The notes below the pieces were generated by a model. That model worked only from the letters and a program-made list of their open reading frames with translations. It was not told the origin of the DNA and did not search any database. The translations under genes and the position numbers were made by a program. From positions 1 to 32,238 of the forward strand of contig JBNGIS010017099.1 of NCBI GenBank assembly GCA_049999725.1: a DNA stretch of 32,238 nucleotides. The letters run 5' to 3'. Position 1 is the stretch's first letter. Each line of letters opens with the position of its first letter. Positions 9,597 through 17,245 of the stretch are shown piece after piece. Origin of the DNA: Haplomitrium mnioides. Its lineage: Eukaryota > Marchantiophyta > Haplomitriopsida > Calobryales.

Positions 9597-9948
9597 GTTT
9601 TTTTCTCGAGTAATACCTTCTCAAGAAACTCAAATGTTGATCATTTCAATATTCGAGCTAACACACCTCCACGCTTCTCCAAGAGCTGTGATACCTCAGA
9701 TCTCCTCTTGGTTCATATATGCAACATCGAAAGATAACCTTTTGATGAGAGTATATGGTTTTATATACTTAGACACAAAAAGACGAAAAACTCAAAATAC
9801 CTAAAAATAGAAATGTGATAGTTGTTGTGCACATACACATTTTTTACACCACTACATCGCTCACATACATTCTATGACATCTACAAACATACAACAGACA
9901 ATGGCAAACAATTGAGTCTCATGCGCATACAATTCATGAGACCTCACA
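9597..9948 (-). repeat. 3' LTR of the Ty3-B element (about 352 bp)
   Basis: In sense runs from TGTGAGGTCTC (9948) to AAAAAAACA (9597). It lies just after the pol remnant and a purine-rich stretch (AGAGGG). A second copy of the LTR start follows after two bases (9594), giving a head-to-tail LTR-LTR junction. The boundaries rest on comparison with the split copy and could be off by a few bases at the 3' end. Confidence 0.75.
9759..9768 (-). promoter_or_regulatory. TATA box of the Ty3-B LTR
   Basis: Sense GTATATAAAA in the middle of the LTR, followed 20-30 bp later by the conserved ACTCTCATC stretch that may be the transcript start. The split LTR has a diverged version (GTATATACAATA) near 6620. 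Confidence 0.55.
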
Positions 9949-10104
9949 ATTGCCCTCTAGTTGGTGGTTAAGTCCCCTAAAACTAGTTAGCCATCTATCT
10001 CCTAGAAAATCAATATACACCTACTGATGCAAAGACTAGGAGGTCAAGTGCAATAGAGCCTTATCGTACACCTTCTATAATCTATACCAACCCTATAACT
10101 CTAT
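9949..10104 (-). other. Ty3-B 3' untranslated region
   Basis: Between the recognisable end of pol and the 3' LTR. In sense it contains TTTTAGGGGACTTAACC and, against the LTR, AGAGGGC, either of which could be the polypurine tract. No coding signal. Confidence 0.5.
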
Positions 10105-10533
10105 GGAAACTAGTTGCTCTATGAAGAGTGAAGGCAAAACCATGATCTACTAGGAATAGCAATTAATAGAGGCGTCCAACATGACATATGTGACCTCTAG
10201 AACATCAACCACAAATGAACATAGTGGTTGCTCTTTTATGAGATTCACATAACATACATTTCAAATATGCAAGAACTCGTGCCATACTGAGGTCCACAAT
10301 GCTATCGATGTTCGGAAGGTGACAAGGTGCACAATTGCACACATGGTCCTTCCAAACCATACCATCACGTTCTTCCAGCTGCAAAACTCTCGAAGACAAT
10401 ACCTCATGTACACGCAAAATTCAATATCGAGTAGTGACATTAAGTGTCATGGGTGATGTCTGCAGCATATACACATAATCACTAAGATGAAACCTATAAA
10501 TCCTAGTGCAATATCCACCTCCACATAGGGTAG
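10105..10533 (-). pseudogene. Ty3-B pol C-terminal region with PHD-like finger (broken)
   Basis: Sense peptides: CGGGYCTRIYRFHLSDYVYM, then a stop, LRVHEVLSSRVLQLEERDG, WKDHVCNCAPCHLPNID, and KCMLCESHKRATTMFICG*CSRGH. The Cys-X2-Cys, Cys-X2-Cys spacing followed by a His resembles a PHD finger, a module that reads histone tails. A stop replaces the residue after ICG, and the distal Cys/His pairs are decayed. This segment continues exactly the integrase frame that stops at 15421, so it is the C-terminus of the same pol. I recognise the pattern as one seen in some plant Ty3 elements, but only from general memory. Confidence 0.75.
10529..10533. other. Left target-site duplication of the LARD-like element
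   Basis: GGTAG precedes the element at 10534 and TGTAG follows it at 15416-15420, a match at 4 of 5 bases. This fits a decayed 5-bp duplication. Confidence 0.6.
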
Positions 10534-11489
10534 TGTTGGGTCTTGCGCAGGGCATAGGGGAGAAACCTTGCGATGTTCTGTTAACTACTACCTGGCACCA
10601 CTGCTTGGAACAGAGCAAGGCAAAAAGAAGGAGCCCTGCTCTGTTCTATAAACTAACTGGCAGGCAATCAGACATACAAACAACACATATATAAACACCA
10701 TACAGAAACAAATGAGAGAGAAGGTTGAGTGAACTACAAATAACATGATACGTGCTGAAAAGGTAATCTTTATCTCTTTCGGGTGTCGTACTCCAATGTC
10801 AAAATCCACATCTGCAATGCTGCAATCTGCTCAACTACTAACCAGATATCTACCATCCTATCATCCAAACTCCATATCTTCATAAATCCCACCTACAAAC
10901 TACTTCAGATGCTCCTCGTGCGGTCTTCACCTTGTGGAGTCAACACAATGCTTTAGACCTTTCAGCCTCATCATGTATGGCAGTGACAAGCTGCCACAAC
11001 TCCCTGCTGGTGTCATCAGTTCCCGACAACAGGTTTCGATCATGGATCTTCATACTGAGTTTCTACTACTCTCCAGAGGTAACGGGAAAACTCAGCCATG
11101 ATGACGCCTTACACTTCACACCTTTCTCTCCACTCCAACTTCCACAATAGCAATTACTACACACTACTCTGCCATCAGCTACATGGTATACTTTCTGATC
11201 TGATCTCCCTACAGCCTCCAACAAAATCACAAAACAAAACTGGCCTAACTAACTGATGTCTCTCTTTTTATTTTTCTCAGATCTCCAATTCCCAGGCCAG
11301 ACCTGCAACAACACACTTCTAACATATAACTCACAATATCCCTTACCATCCTCATCTTCGTTCTTCCTGCATGATTCTGTCTCCCTAAACTTCTTCACTG
11401 ATGCAGCTCAACACTCTGTTTTTAGCTCCTAAATCCAGATCTGCTACTCCTGCTTGAACAAACACTCTGCCCCAAGAATTCAATGCCAC

Positions 11490-11612
11490 ACAACCACTTT
11501 CCATGGCCTGTGCATGAACGCGCATGCCTTCCTCAAGGGCCATTAGATTGGCACATACACTGATCACTGCTACAAATGTCACATGGTTTGGCTTCCCTCT
11601 TCAGGTGTTATG
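11490..11612 (-). pseudogene. Captured pentatricopeptide repeat (PPR) protein fragment
   Basis: Sense peptide KPNHVTFVAVISVCANLMAL followed by EEGMRVHAQAMESGC. It matches plant PPR proteins of the PLS type: a P-N-x-V-T-F start, a helix, A-N-L-x-A-L-E-E-G, then V-H-A-Q and E-S-G-C. A stop lies just upstream (T*RGKPNH). After ESGC the frame stays open to 11385 but no longer looks like PPR (NSWGRVFVQAG...). PPR proteins bind organellar RNA, and the family is very large in land plants. Only about one repeat unit is present, on the element's sense strand, inside the tract unique to this LTR. It is not expected to function. Confidence 0.82.
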
Positions 11613-11822
11613 GTTGCGAACAGCAAAATCCCAGCTCCAAAAGATTCTCCAACTACAAGGTCTGTTGGGACTTTGGGACCTAGGGGAGCTTTCCTTAACA
11701 TCTCTATCTCAGATGATGAACTATGTGCACTAGATGGCACAAGCAATTCTGATTTGATGCCATCTATCAGCGTTTTTTGTATTGCTCTCTTGGCTCCTCG
11801 TTGAAGGAGGATTCACAAAAAT
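11613..11822 (-). other. Unidentified open frame upstream of the PPR fragment
   Basis: About 70 codons without a stop on the sense strand, reading RGAKRAIQKTLIDGIKSELL, then SSSEIEMLRKAPLGPKVPTD and VGESFGAGILLF. Composition looks protein-like (mixed charged and hydrophobic). I do not recognise it. It may be another captured piece, or chance. Confidence 0.3.
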
Positions 11823-12199
11823 TTCAACTTGCAAAACTTCATTCGTGCCCTCAGCCTAAATAGGTGGCATAATCACTGTGGATACTGAGAGAAAAAGCTG
11901 CAGCGATTGATGCAAAATGGGCAAATTAGCTCATCAAAGGTAGGCTCACCATCCTCATCTCTTGGTACATGTTGAGAAATTGTCAAGCCAAAACCCCGCG
12001 TTCCACAGTTAGAGCCATTCCCTGCTGCTGTCGGTCTTGAGCTAAAGGCACAAAATCCAAGCGATGTGCCCTACGCTGAAGGATGTCTTCCTATAGTGCC
12101 TCACTGCTTTTCTTACTTCTCAGGCATTATGCAGTCTGATCTCGAGCCCACACGAAGAATGTTGTCGACAACCTCTCATAGTTCTGCAGATGAATCACT

Positions 12200-12662
12200 T
12201 GTAAACTGCAACTTTGCTTCGATTTCCCGTTCCCTACGACGCCATCCTCTTCCTCATCTGCTCGCATGGTTTCTGCTTCAGCTGCAACCTACCTTCTTGC
12301 CTCACTTTCCACACCTCAAGCAACGCGCGGGCAGCCAATTTGATCGTCTCGACTCCAGACGTCTCAGTATAATTCTTCTCCAAAAATTCACTCATAGAAT
12401 TAGAGTTGCATCCTGTTGCATTCGCTTTCCAAACACTGAAATATAAGGATCAACCCGACGATTAGTGTGGAAATTCCGAACAGCCTAACTCCACCACTAT
12501 GAGTGTATTTTCGCTGCAATCCAACGATGAAACGGGTGATGTATCTTTGGTGACAGGATCTTCGATAGTGAGTCTATGACTCTGGCATTCGACTCTTGCT
12601 CTATTAACCAATACTCTAGCATCAGCAATTAGTCCCGCAAAGGCCAGAGATATATTATCATC
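12200..12662 (-). pseudogene. PSMA7: Captured 20S proteasome alpha type-7 (alpha4) fragment, 3' LTR copy
   Basis: Sense peptides in order: [34 protein letters not shown], then in a shifted frame YITRF...[12 protein letters not shown] and FGISTLIVG, then in the original frame the FLEKNYTETS region and KLAARALLEV-like sequence. Alpha type-7 has all of these in this order. About 20 residues between STLIVG and FSAWK are missing, and at least two frameshifts are present. The stretch is intronless across several hundred bases, so it came from a processed transcript. The start of the protein (first about 70 residues) is absent. A plausible C-terminal match continues to about 12200 (DEEEDGVV). The normal protein is a structural ring subunit of the 20S core. 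It lies about 90 bp after the LTR TATA box, in sense. Confidence 0.9.
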
Positions 12663-12750
12663 CCCCATCGCTGCTAATGCGCCCACCAACCGAATCTCTT
12701 GCTCCCAAGGGCTTACAACACATCAATTGGTAAGAGAACCCATTGCTTCT

Positions 12751-12762
12751 CCCTTATATATA
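12751..12762 (-). promoter_or_regulatory. TATA box of the LARD-like 3' LTR
   Basis: Sense TATATATAAGGG. The equivalent site in the 5' LTR is at 15083-15095. The only strong TATA motif in the first 400 bp of the LTR, it lies just upstream of the proteasome fragment. Confidence 0.6.
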
Positions 12763-13082
12763 TTTTTTTCTCTTGGCTGGGCAGCTGTTACAGAATTGAC
12801 TAGGCAGCCATTACACAAATCTCACGCTCAAGAACCGAAAGGTCTTTTTTGGCCTTATTTGCACCTAGACTCATAAAAAATGGACAATTGCTTTTATGCC
12901 TTACAAACAGAGGTCTTGGCCATAGAAGGCCCGTTGAGCTTCCTTCGAAATTCTGACAGAATAATACTTCCCTGTGATCAGAAGACGTTGTCCTTTGTTG
13001 TTCAATGCTGCTTCTGCTCGACTTTGTGCTTCAACAACGCTCTTCCAGAAGCTTCTTCAACTGTCTATCTCCTGATCTAACA

Positions 13083-13096
13083 GTATCTCCCCTTTT
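13083..13096 (-). other. Polypurine tract of the LARD-like element
   Basis: Sense AAAAGGGGAGATAC directly before TGTTAGATC of the 3' LTR. Its position and purine content are typical of plant LTR retroelements. Confidence 0.8.
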
Positions 13097-13221
13097 AATT
13101 GTGAGCGTCCCCCGCTCACCACTCTAGGTGTTCATGATTTGGGACGTCTACAAAAATGACACTTAACAAAACAAGGAACAGAAACAATACAAAGACTAAA
13201 CTGGAAAGAAAATAGAACATA

Positions 13222-13800
13222 TTACTCATAGCAAAGACAAACACCAACACACAAATTAGAAACAAGAAACCCGACATACTTGAAACAGTAACACAAGAAC
13301 GACAAAGACAGAGTTAAGACTTCCACACGGATGTGCCAGGAAGAAAAAGAAATATTTTCGAAGAAGGATTCTAATCTACTCCATGCCCTCCAGGCCTCTA
13401 ATCTACTCCACGGCACTCTCGGCCAGCAATAAAACAAATGGAAGAAACAGATAGGTGTGGCACACCTCAATATCTGATCTAGCACTGATTCCACCAGACT
13501 CCTATTACAAGTCAGCAAGCAAGCAAAGCACTTTCTTCCAACCCAGCATAGGTGAGTATTTTCAGTTTGAGCAACGGGTTCAAAAAAACATAATGACGAC
13601 AAAAAACAGCAATGGCAACGGCTTAAACAACAACAACGCCCATGTTTGGACGCCACTGTTATGACTAAAAGCAACTGCCAACGGGTACACAACAACACAA
13701 TGGATTCCAAAAAAAAAACTACGATGTAGCATAGGTGAGTACGAAAACCACAAAAGTTCAAACTTGCAACGGCGCTACTATTGGGTCTTGTGCAGGGCAT
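13222..13800 (-). CDS. Longest open frame in the window, probably not a gene (192 codons)
   Basis: Starts with ATG in the last bases of the 5' LTR, runs across the primer binding site and covers most of the internal region. The peptide is rich in Cys, Leu, Phe and Trp with no recognisable domain. Overlap with the primer site and lack of homology argue against a gene. The length is notable for AT-rich DNA where most frames stop within 70 codons. Shown so that it can be tested, not as a claim. Confidence 0.15.
   Translation of the reverse strand: MPCTRPNSSAVASLNFCGFRTHLCYIVVFFLESIVLLCTRWQLLLVITVASKHGRCCCLSRCHCCFLSSLCFFEPVAQTENTHLCWVGRKCFACLLTCNRSLVESVLDQILRCATPICFFHLFYCWPRVPWSRLEAWRAWSRLESFFENISFSSWHIRVEVLTLSLSFLCYCFKYVGFLVSNLCVGVCLCYE
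13766..13777 (-). other. Primer binding site, Asp-tRNA type (LARD-like element)
   Basis: Sense TAGCGCCGTTGC, one base after the 5' LTR end. The complement of the plant tRNA-Asp 3' end begins TGGCGCCGTTGC, so 11 of 12 bases match, with a G to A change. It sets the element's orientation as minus. Confidence 0.8.
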
Positions 13801-14529
13801 AGAGGAGAAACTCTGTGCTGTTCTGTTAACTACTACTTAGCACCACTGCTTGGAACAGAGCAAGGCAAAAAGAAGGAGCCCTGCTCTGTTCTGTAAACTA
13901 ACTGACAGGCAATTAGACATACAAACAACATATATATAAACACCATACAGAAACAAATGAGAGAGAAGGTTGACTGAACTACAAATAACATGATACGTGC
14001 TGAAAAGGTAATCAATTTATCTTTATCTCTTTCGGGTGTCGTACTCCAATGTCAAAATCCACATCTGCAATGCTACAATATGCTCAACTACTAACCAGAT
14101 ATCTACCATCATATCATCCAAACTCCATATCTTCATAAATCCCACCTACAAACTACTTCAAATGATCCTCGTGCGGTCTTCACCTTGTGGAGTCAACACA
14201 ATGCTTCAGACCTTCCAGCCTCATCATGTATAGTAGTGACAAGCTGCCACAACTCCCTGCTAGTGTCATCAGTTCCCGACAGCAGGTTCGATCATGGATC
14301 TTGAGAAATTGTCAAGCCAGAACCCCGCGTTCCACAGTTAGAGCCATTCCCTGCTGCTGCCGGTCTTGAGCTAAAAGCACAAAATCCAAGCAATGTGCCC
14401 TGCGCTGAAGGATGTCTTCCTATAGTGCCTCACTGCTTTTCTTACTTCTTAGGCATTATGCAGTTTGATCTCGAGCCCACACAAAGAATGTTGTCGACAC
14501 CCTCTCACAGTTCTGCAGATGAATCACTT

Positions 14530-14991
14530 GTAAATTGCGACTTTGCTTCGAGTTCCCGTTCTATGCGACGCCATCCTCTTCCTCATCTGATCGTCTGGTT
14601 TCTGCTTCAGTTGCAGCCTACCTTCTTGCCTCACTTTCCACACCTCAAGCAGCGCGCGGGCAGCCAATTTGACCGTCTCGACTCTAGATGTCTCAGTATA
14701 ATTCTTCTCCAAAAATTCACTCATAGAATTAGAGTTGCATCCTGTTGCATTCACTTTCCAAGCACTGAAATATAAGGATCAACCCGACGATTAGTGTGGA
14801 AATTCCGAACGGCCTAACTCCACCACTATGAGTGTATTTTCGCTGCAATCCAGCGATGAAACGGGTGATGTATCTTCGGTGACAGGATCTTTGACAGTGA
14901 GTCTATGACTCTGGCATTCGACTCTTGCTCTATTAACCAATACTCTAGCATCAGCAATTAGTCCCGCAAAGGCCAGAGATATATGATCATC
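14530..14991 (-). pseudogene. PSMA7: Captured 20S proteasome alpha type-7 (alpha4) fragment, 5' LTR copy
   Basis: Sense peptides: [37 protein letters not shown], then, frameshifted, [19 protein letters not shown] and [11 protein letters not shown], then [20 protein letters not shown] and EKNYTETSRVETVKLAARAL plus LEV. The order, the [10 protein letters not shown] segment and the SGGVRPFG segment identify alpha type-7 rather than another alpha subunit. Missing: the first about 70 residues and about 20 residues before FSAWK. After LEV a one-base loss shifts into VES, and a decayed C-terminal stretch may follow. This copy is slightly closer to the ancestral protein than that at 12200-12662 (DDHIS versus DDNIS, RPFG versus RLFG). 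Confidence 0.92.
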
Positions 14992-15082
14992 CCCCATCGC
15001 TACTGCTGCGCCCACCAACCGAATCTCTCGCTCCCAAGGGCTTACAACACAGCAATTGGTAAGAGAACCCATTGCTTCTCCC

Positions 15083-15095
15083 TTTTATATATTTT
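15083..15095 (-). promoter_or_regulatory. TATA box of the LARD-like 5' LTR
   Basis: Sense AAAATATATAAAA, homologous to 12751-12762 in the 3' LTR. The proteasome fragment starts about 90 bp downstream, so it would lie in the transcribed part if this site was used. Confidence 0.6.
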
Positions 15096-15415
15096 TTTTC
15101 TCTTGGCTGGGCAGCTGTTACAGAATTGACTAGGCAGCCGTTACACAAATCTCACGCTCAAGAACCGAAAGGTCTTTTTTGGCCTTATTTGCACCTAGGC
15201 TCATAAAAAATGGACAATTGCTTTTATGCCTTACAAACAGAGGTCTTGGCCATAGAAGGCCCGCTGAGCTTCCTTCGAAATTCTGACAAAATAATACTTC
15301 CCTATGATCAGAAGACGTCGTCCTTTGTTGTTGTTCAATGCTGCTTCTGCTTGACTTTGTGCTTCAACAGCGCTCTTCCATAAGCTTCTTCAACTGTCTC
15401 TCTCTTGACCTAACA

Positions 15416-15420
15416 TGTAG
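15416..15420. other. Right target-site duplication of the LARD-like element
   Basis: TGTAG, against GGTAG at 10529-10533. Confidence 0.6.
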
Positions 15421-16250
15421 CTTATTGTAAAGTATCACGATGTTGAGCAACGGCAAGGTTGTGAAATGCCATAGGCATCACTCTCTCAAATACTTGGGCT
15501 CTCTATGAACATATATGCACCTAAACATCTGGATCATCTAGATCCACCACCATAGTAACATCACGCTGAATAGAAGAGGGTGAATCTGATTCTCTCCCAT
15601 ACAATAGAAATGAAAGTGAAAAAGATGCCAAAGATGCTTACTTACTGAACCAGATTCCAATAGCAAACCATTGTAGTTGGAGATCCCAACTTCTATAGTG
15701 ACCAGCTTGCAAGCCATACTTGCACAATGCTCTCTTCACCGTTTGAACCACTAGCTCATCCATACCATTTGCCTCAAGATGATCTCTAGATATAGTACTA
15801 TGATCAATGAGAGCTTGGTCACACAAAACTTCAAGCTTACCTTGAAATTTTATACCTTGATTTGTCAACACTTCAATAGGTGCTCCTAAATGAGTGAGAA
15901 CTTGATCCAAGAAAGTGACAACCACTCATTTTCTTATCTTGTATGGCAATGCTACCACCTCAATCCACTTGGAGAAATGCTCCACCATCACCAACACATA
16001 CCCATTGTGTTGCTGGGTAAAAGACAATGGACTTAAAAAATCCAAACTCCAACGATATCCCAAACCCATGATATGTAGTGGCTGCAACTCAAGAGTGGGA
16101 GTATTAAACGATGCTCAAACTCTATCACACACCACACATTTGGCAACTCATTGCTGCACATTGGTGCTCATGCCTCACAACATGTAGCTGTGTGTGTAAC
16201 AAATTGTAGGTGAGCTTCACTCCAAAATGTCCCAACTCCTCGTAGGTATG
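15421..16250 (-). pseudogene. Integrase of Ty3-B (broken, interrupted by the nested element)
   Basis: Sense peptides: GYVLVMVEHFSKWIEVVALP, then a stop, VVTFLDQVLTHLGAPIEVL, TNQGIKFQGKLEVL, DHLEANGMDELVVQTVKRAL and YGLQAGHYRSWDLQLQWFAI. After frameshifts come VMLPW and PMAFHN-like peptides and AQHRDTL ending at 15421. The second catalytic Asp is lost: the family motif LTDQG reads LTNQG. The Glu (DELVVQT) is present. The first acidic position is Glu in VEHFSKW. The next codons of the protein are found at 10533, beyond the nested element. Confidence 0.9.
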
Positions 16251-16259
16251 ACGCTATAG

Positions 16260-17245
16260 TGCAAGACACTGCATTGGCCTAGACACGACACTTACCTTGC
16301 CATTATTCTAGACTCATAAAATTTGAGCCCCTTCACACTTGAATCTCTTGGCTAGCTATTGGACTCGATCTCTCATTGGCATCAAGTTGTCCCCTTAGAA
16401 AACCTATGTGTAAATACTCTAACATATGCCCATCATTGTGAATATCGTGATCCAAGTTACAATTGTCAACTCTATCTCTTGTTGAGGTCTCAACAACTTG
16501 ATCAACAAAATCAGGCACCAATCCACTCTAAGCTGACATCCAAGAAAGAAAGGCACATGCATGCCAACCTAGCACCATCTACTTATCAAACTCCTGATGC
16601 CAACATACATAAGTCTCACCATGTTGGCTTATAGATATGCTACGAATCAATCTATTTACATCCAATTTGGTCGTACCATGCTTGTGAACCACTTAGTAGT
16701 CTTACTTCTACAACAACAATGCCCACCTGACAAGCTTTCCTATGAGTTTATTAGATTCCATCAACCATTTGAGAGGTTGATAATTTGTGACCAAATTAAA
16801 CAGAGTACCAAACAAATAACAATGAAAGTGTGCCATATCCCACACTACTGCCAAAGAGTCTCCCTCATAGGAACTATACTTAGTCTTAGCTGAATTATTT
16901 GATCTACTCACAAAAGCTACAACAAACCCTTTTCTCTTATCATCTTTATGAATAAGCACCACTTTTAGCCTTGCTCTACTCCAATAAGTGTGAAGCTGAA
17001 ACGGTCACCTTGCAAGAGGTCTCTTCAAAATAACCGCAAAAGTCAATCTACTTTTCAACTCTTGAAAAGATCTTTTATGGTCTTCACCCCAATTCTATTC
17101 TTGAATCAGCATGGTCAAGAGCTTGGCAATCTGGCTGAAACTTTTCACACATCTCCTGTAGTAACCAGCCAATCCAAAAAATGCACAAACTTTACTCACA
17201 TCAGTGAGTTGTGAAATATCAACAATGGCACTCACCTTAGGTTGT
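16260..17245 (-). pseudogene. RNase H and linker of Ty3-B (broken)
   Basis: Frame 16708-16962 reads KGFVVAFVSRSNNSAKTKYS, then SYEGDSLAVVWDMAHFHCYL and NYQPLKWLMESNKLIGKL. These are Ty3/gypsy RNase H motifs, with the acidic residue in YEGDSLA. Frame 16333-16521 contains DIHNDGHMLEYLHIGF, the linker between RNase H and integrase in this group. Other stretches are too degraded to place. Confidence 0.85.

Larger units (their letters stand above)
11051..11973 (-). other. 923-bp tract present only in the 3' LTR
   Basis: The other LTR joins GGATCTT directly to GAGAAATT (14302/14303). Here the same two words are separated by 923 bp, with TT as the only shared base pair at the edges and no target duplication or transposon ends. 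Both LTRs are copied from one template at insertion, so the simplest reading is a later deletion in the 5' LTR. A later gain here cannot be excluded. Confidence 0.85.
10534..13082 (-). repeat. 3' LTR of the LARD-like element (2549 bp)
   Basis: TG...CA ends with the inverted repeat TGTTRGRTC. It aligns with 13779-15415 from end to end, except for 11051-11973, a 923-bp tract absent from the other LTR. Contents in minus sense: a TATA box (12751-12762), a proteasome fragment (12662 to about 12200), the extra tract with a PPR fragment, and a hydrophobic short frame (10588-10809) of doubtful meaning. Confidence 0.92.
13083..13778 (-). other. Internal region of the LARD-like element (696 bp)
   Basis: Contains no gag or pol similarity on either strand. 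It is unusually poor in stops on the sense strand: one frame stays open from 13800 in the 5' LTR to 13222 (192 codons, Cys- and hydrophobic-rich). A 25-bp direct repeat with CTAATCTACTCCA occurs twice near 13370-13415. The 5' end is the primer binding site and the 3' end the polypurine tract. Confidence 0.8.
10534..15415 (-). mobile_element. LARD-like non-autonomous LTR retroelement nested in Ty3-B
   Basis: Two long direct repeats (10534-13082 and 13779-15415) flank only 696 bp. In minus sense the left LTR runs TGTTAGATC to GACCCAACA. An Asp-tRNA-type primer site follows the 5' LTR, and a purine run (AAAAGGGGAGATAC) precedes the 3' LTR. No gag or pol is visible, so any movement needed proteins from another element. 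The LTRs carry captured host-gene pieces (proteasome alpha type-7 in both, PPR in the longer). The insertion interrupts the Ty3-B integrase C-terminal region, and the frame resumes after it. Very large LTRs with a small internal domain are unusual in TRIM elements and odd even for LARDs, whose internal region is normally the long part. Confidence 0.9.
13779..15415 (-). repeat. 5' LTR of the LARD-like element (1637 bp, internally deleted)
   Basis: Aligns with 10534-13082 but lacks the equivalent of 11051-11973 and has an 8-bp duplication near 14012. Its inner end reads CCCAATA where the other LTR has CCCAACA, so the canonical CA terminus is mutated. It carries its own copy of the proteasome fragment and TATA box. 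Confidence 0.92.

Noticed and set aside
6755-9737. Many 60-115-codon frames on both strands in satellite block 1
   Set aside because: The 64-bp unit is one more than a multiple of three and poor in stops, so all three frames open in rotation over about three monomers. The peptides repeat the monomer and have no codon-level conservation.
10588-10809. Hydrophobic short frame at the LTR end (also 13833-14015)
   Set aside because: T-rich U5 sequence near the LTR terminus, not preserved in full between the two LTRs, with no recognisable domain.
11255-11290. Polypyrimidine run followed by CAG, like a plus-strand 3' splice site
   Set aside because: No plus-strand coding exon follows, and the host-gene pieces in the tract are on the minus strand.
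12066-12446. 126-codon plus-strand frame, also present at 14395-14775
   Set aside because: It is conserved only because both lie in the two LTRs. It is antisense to the proteasome fragment, whose homology explains the open frame.
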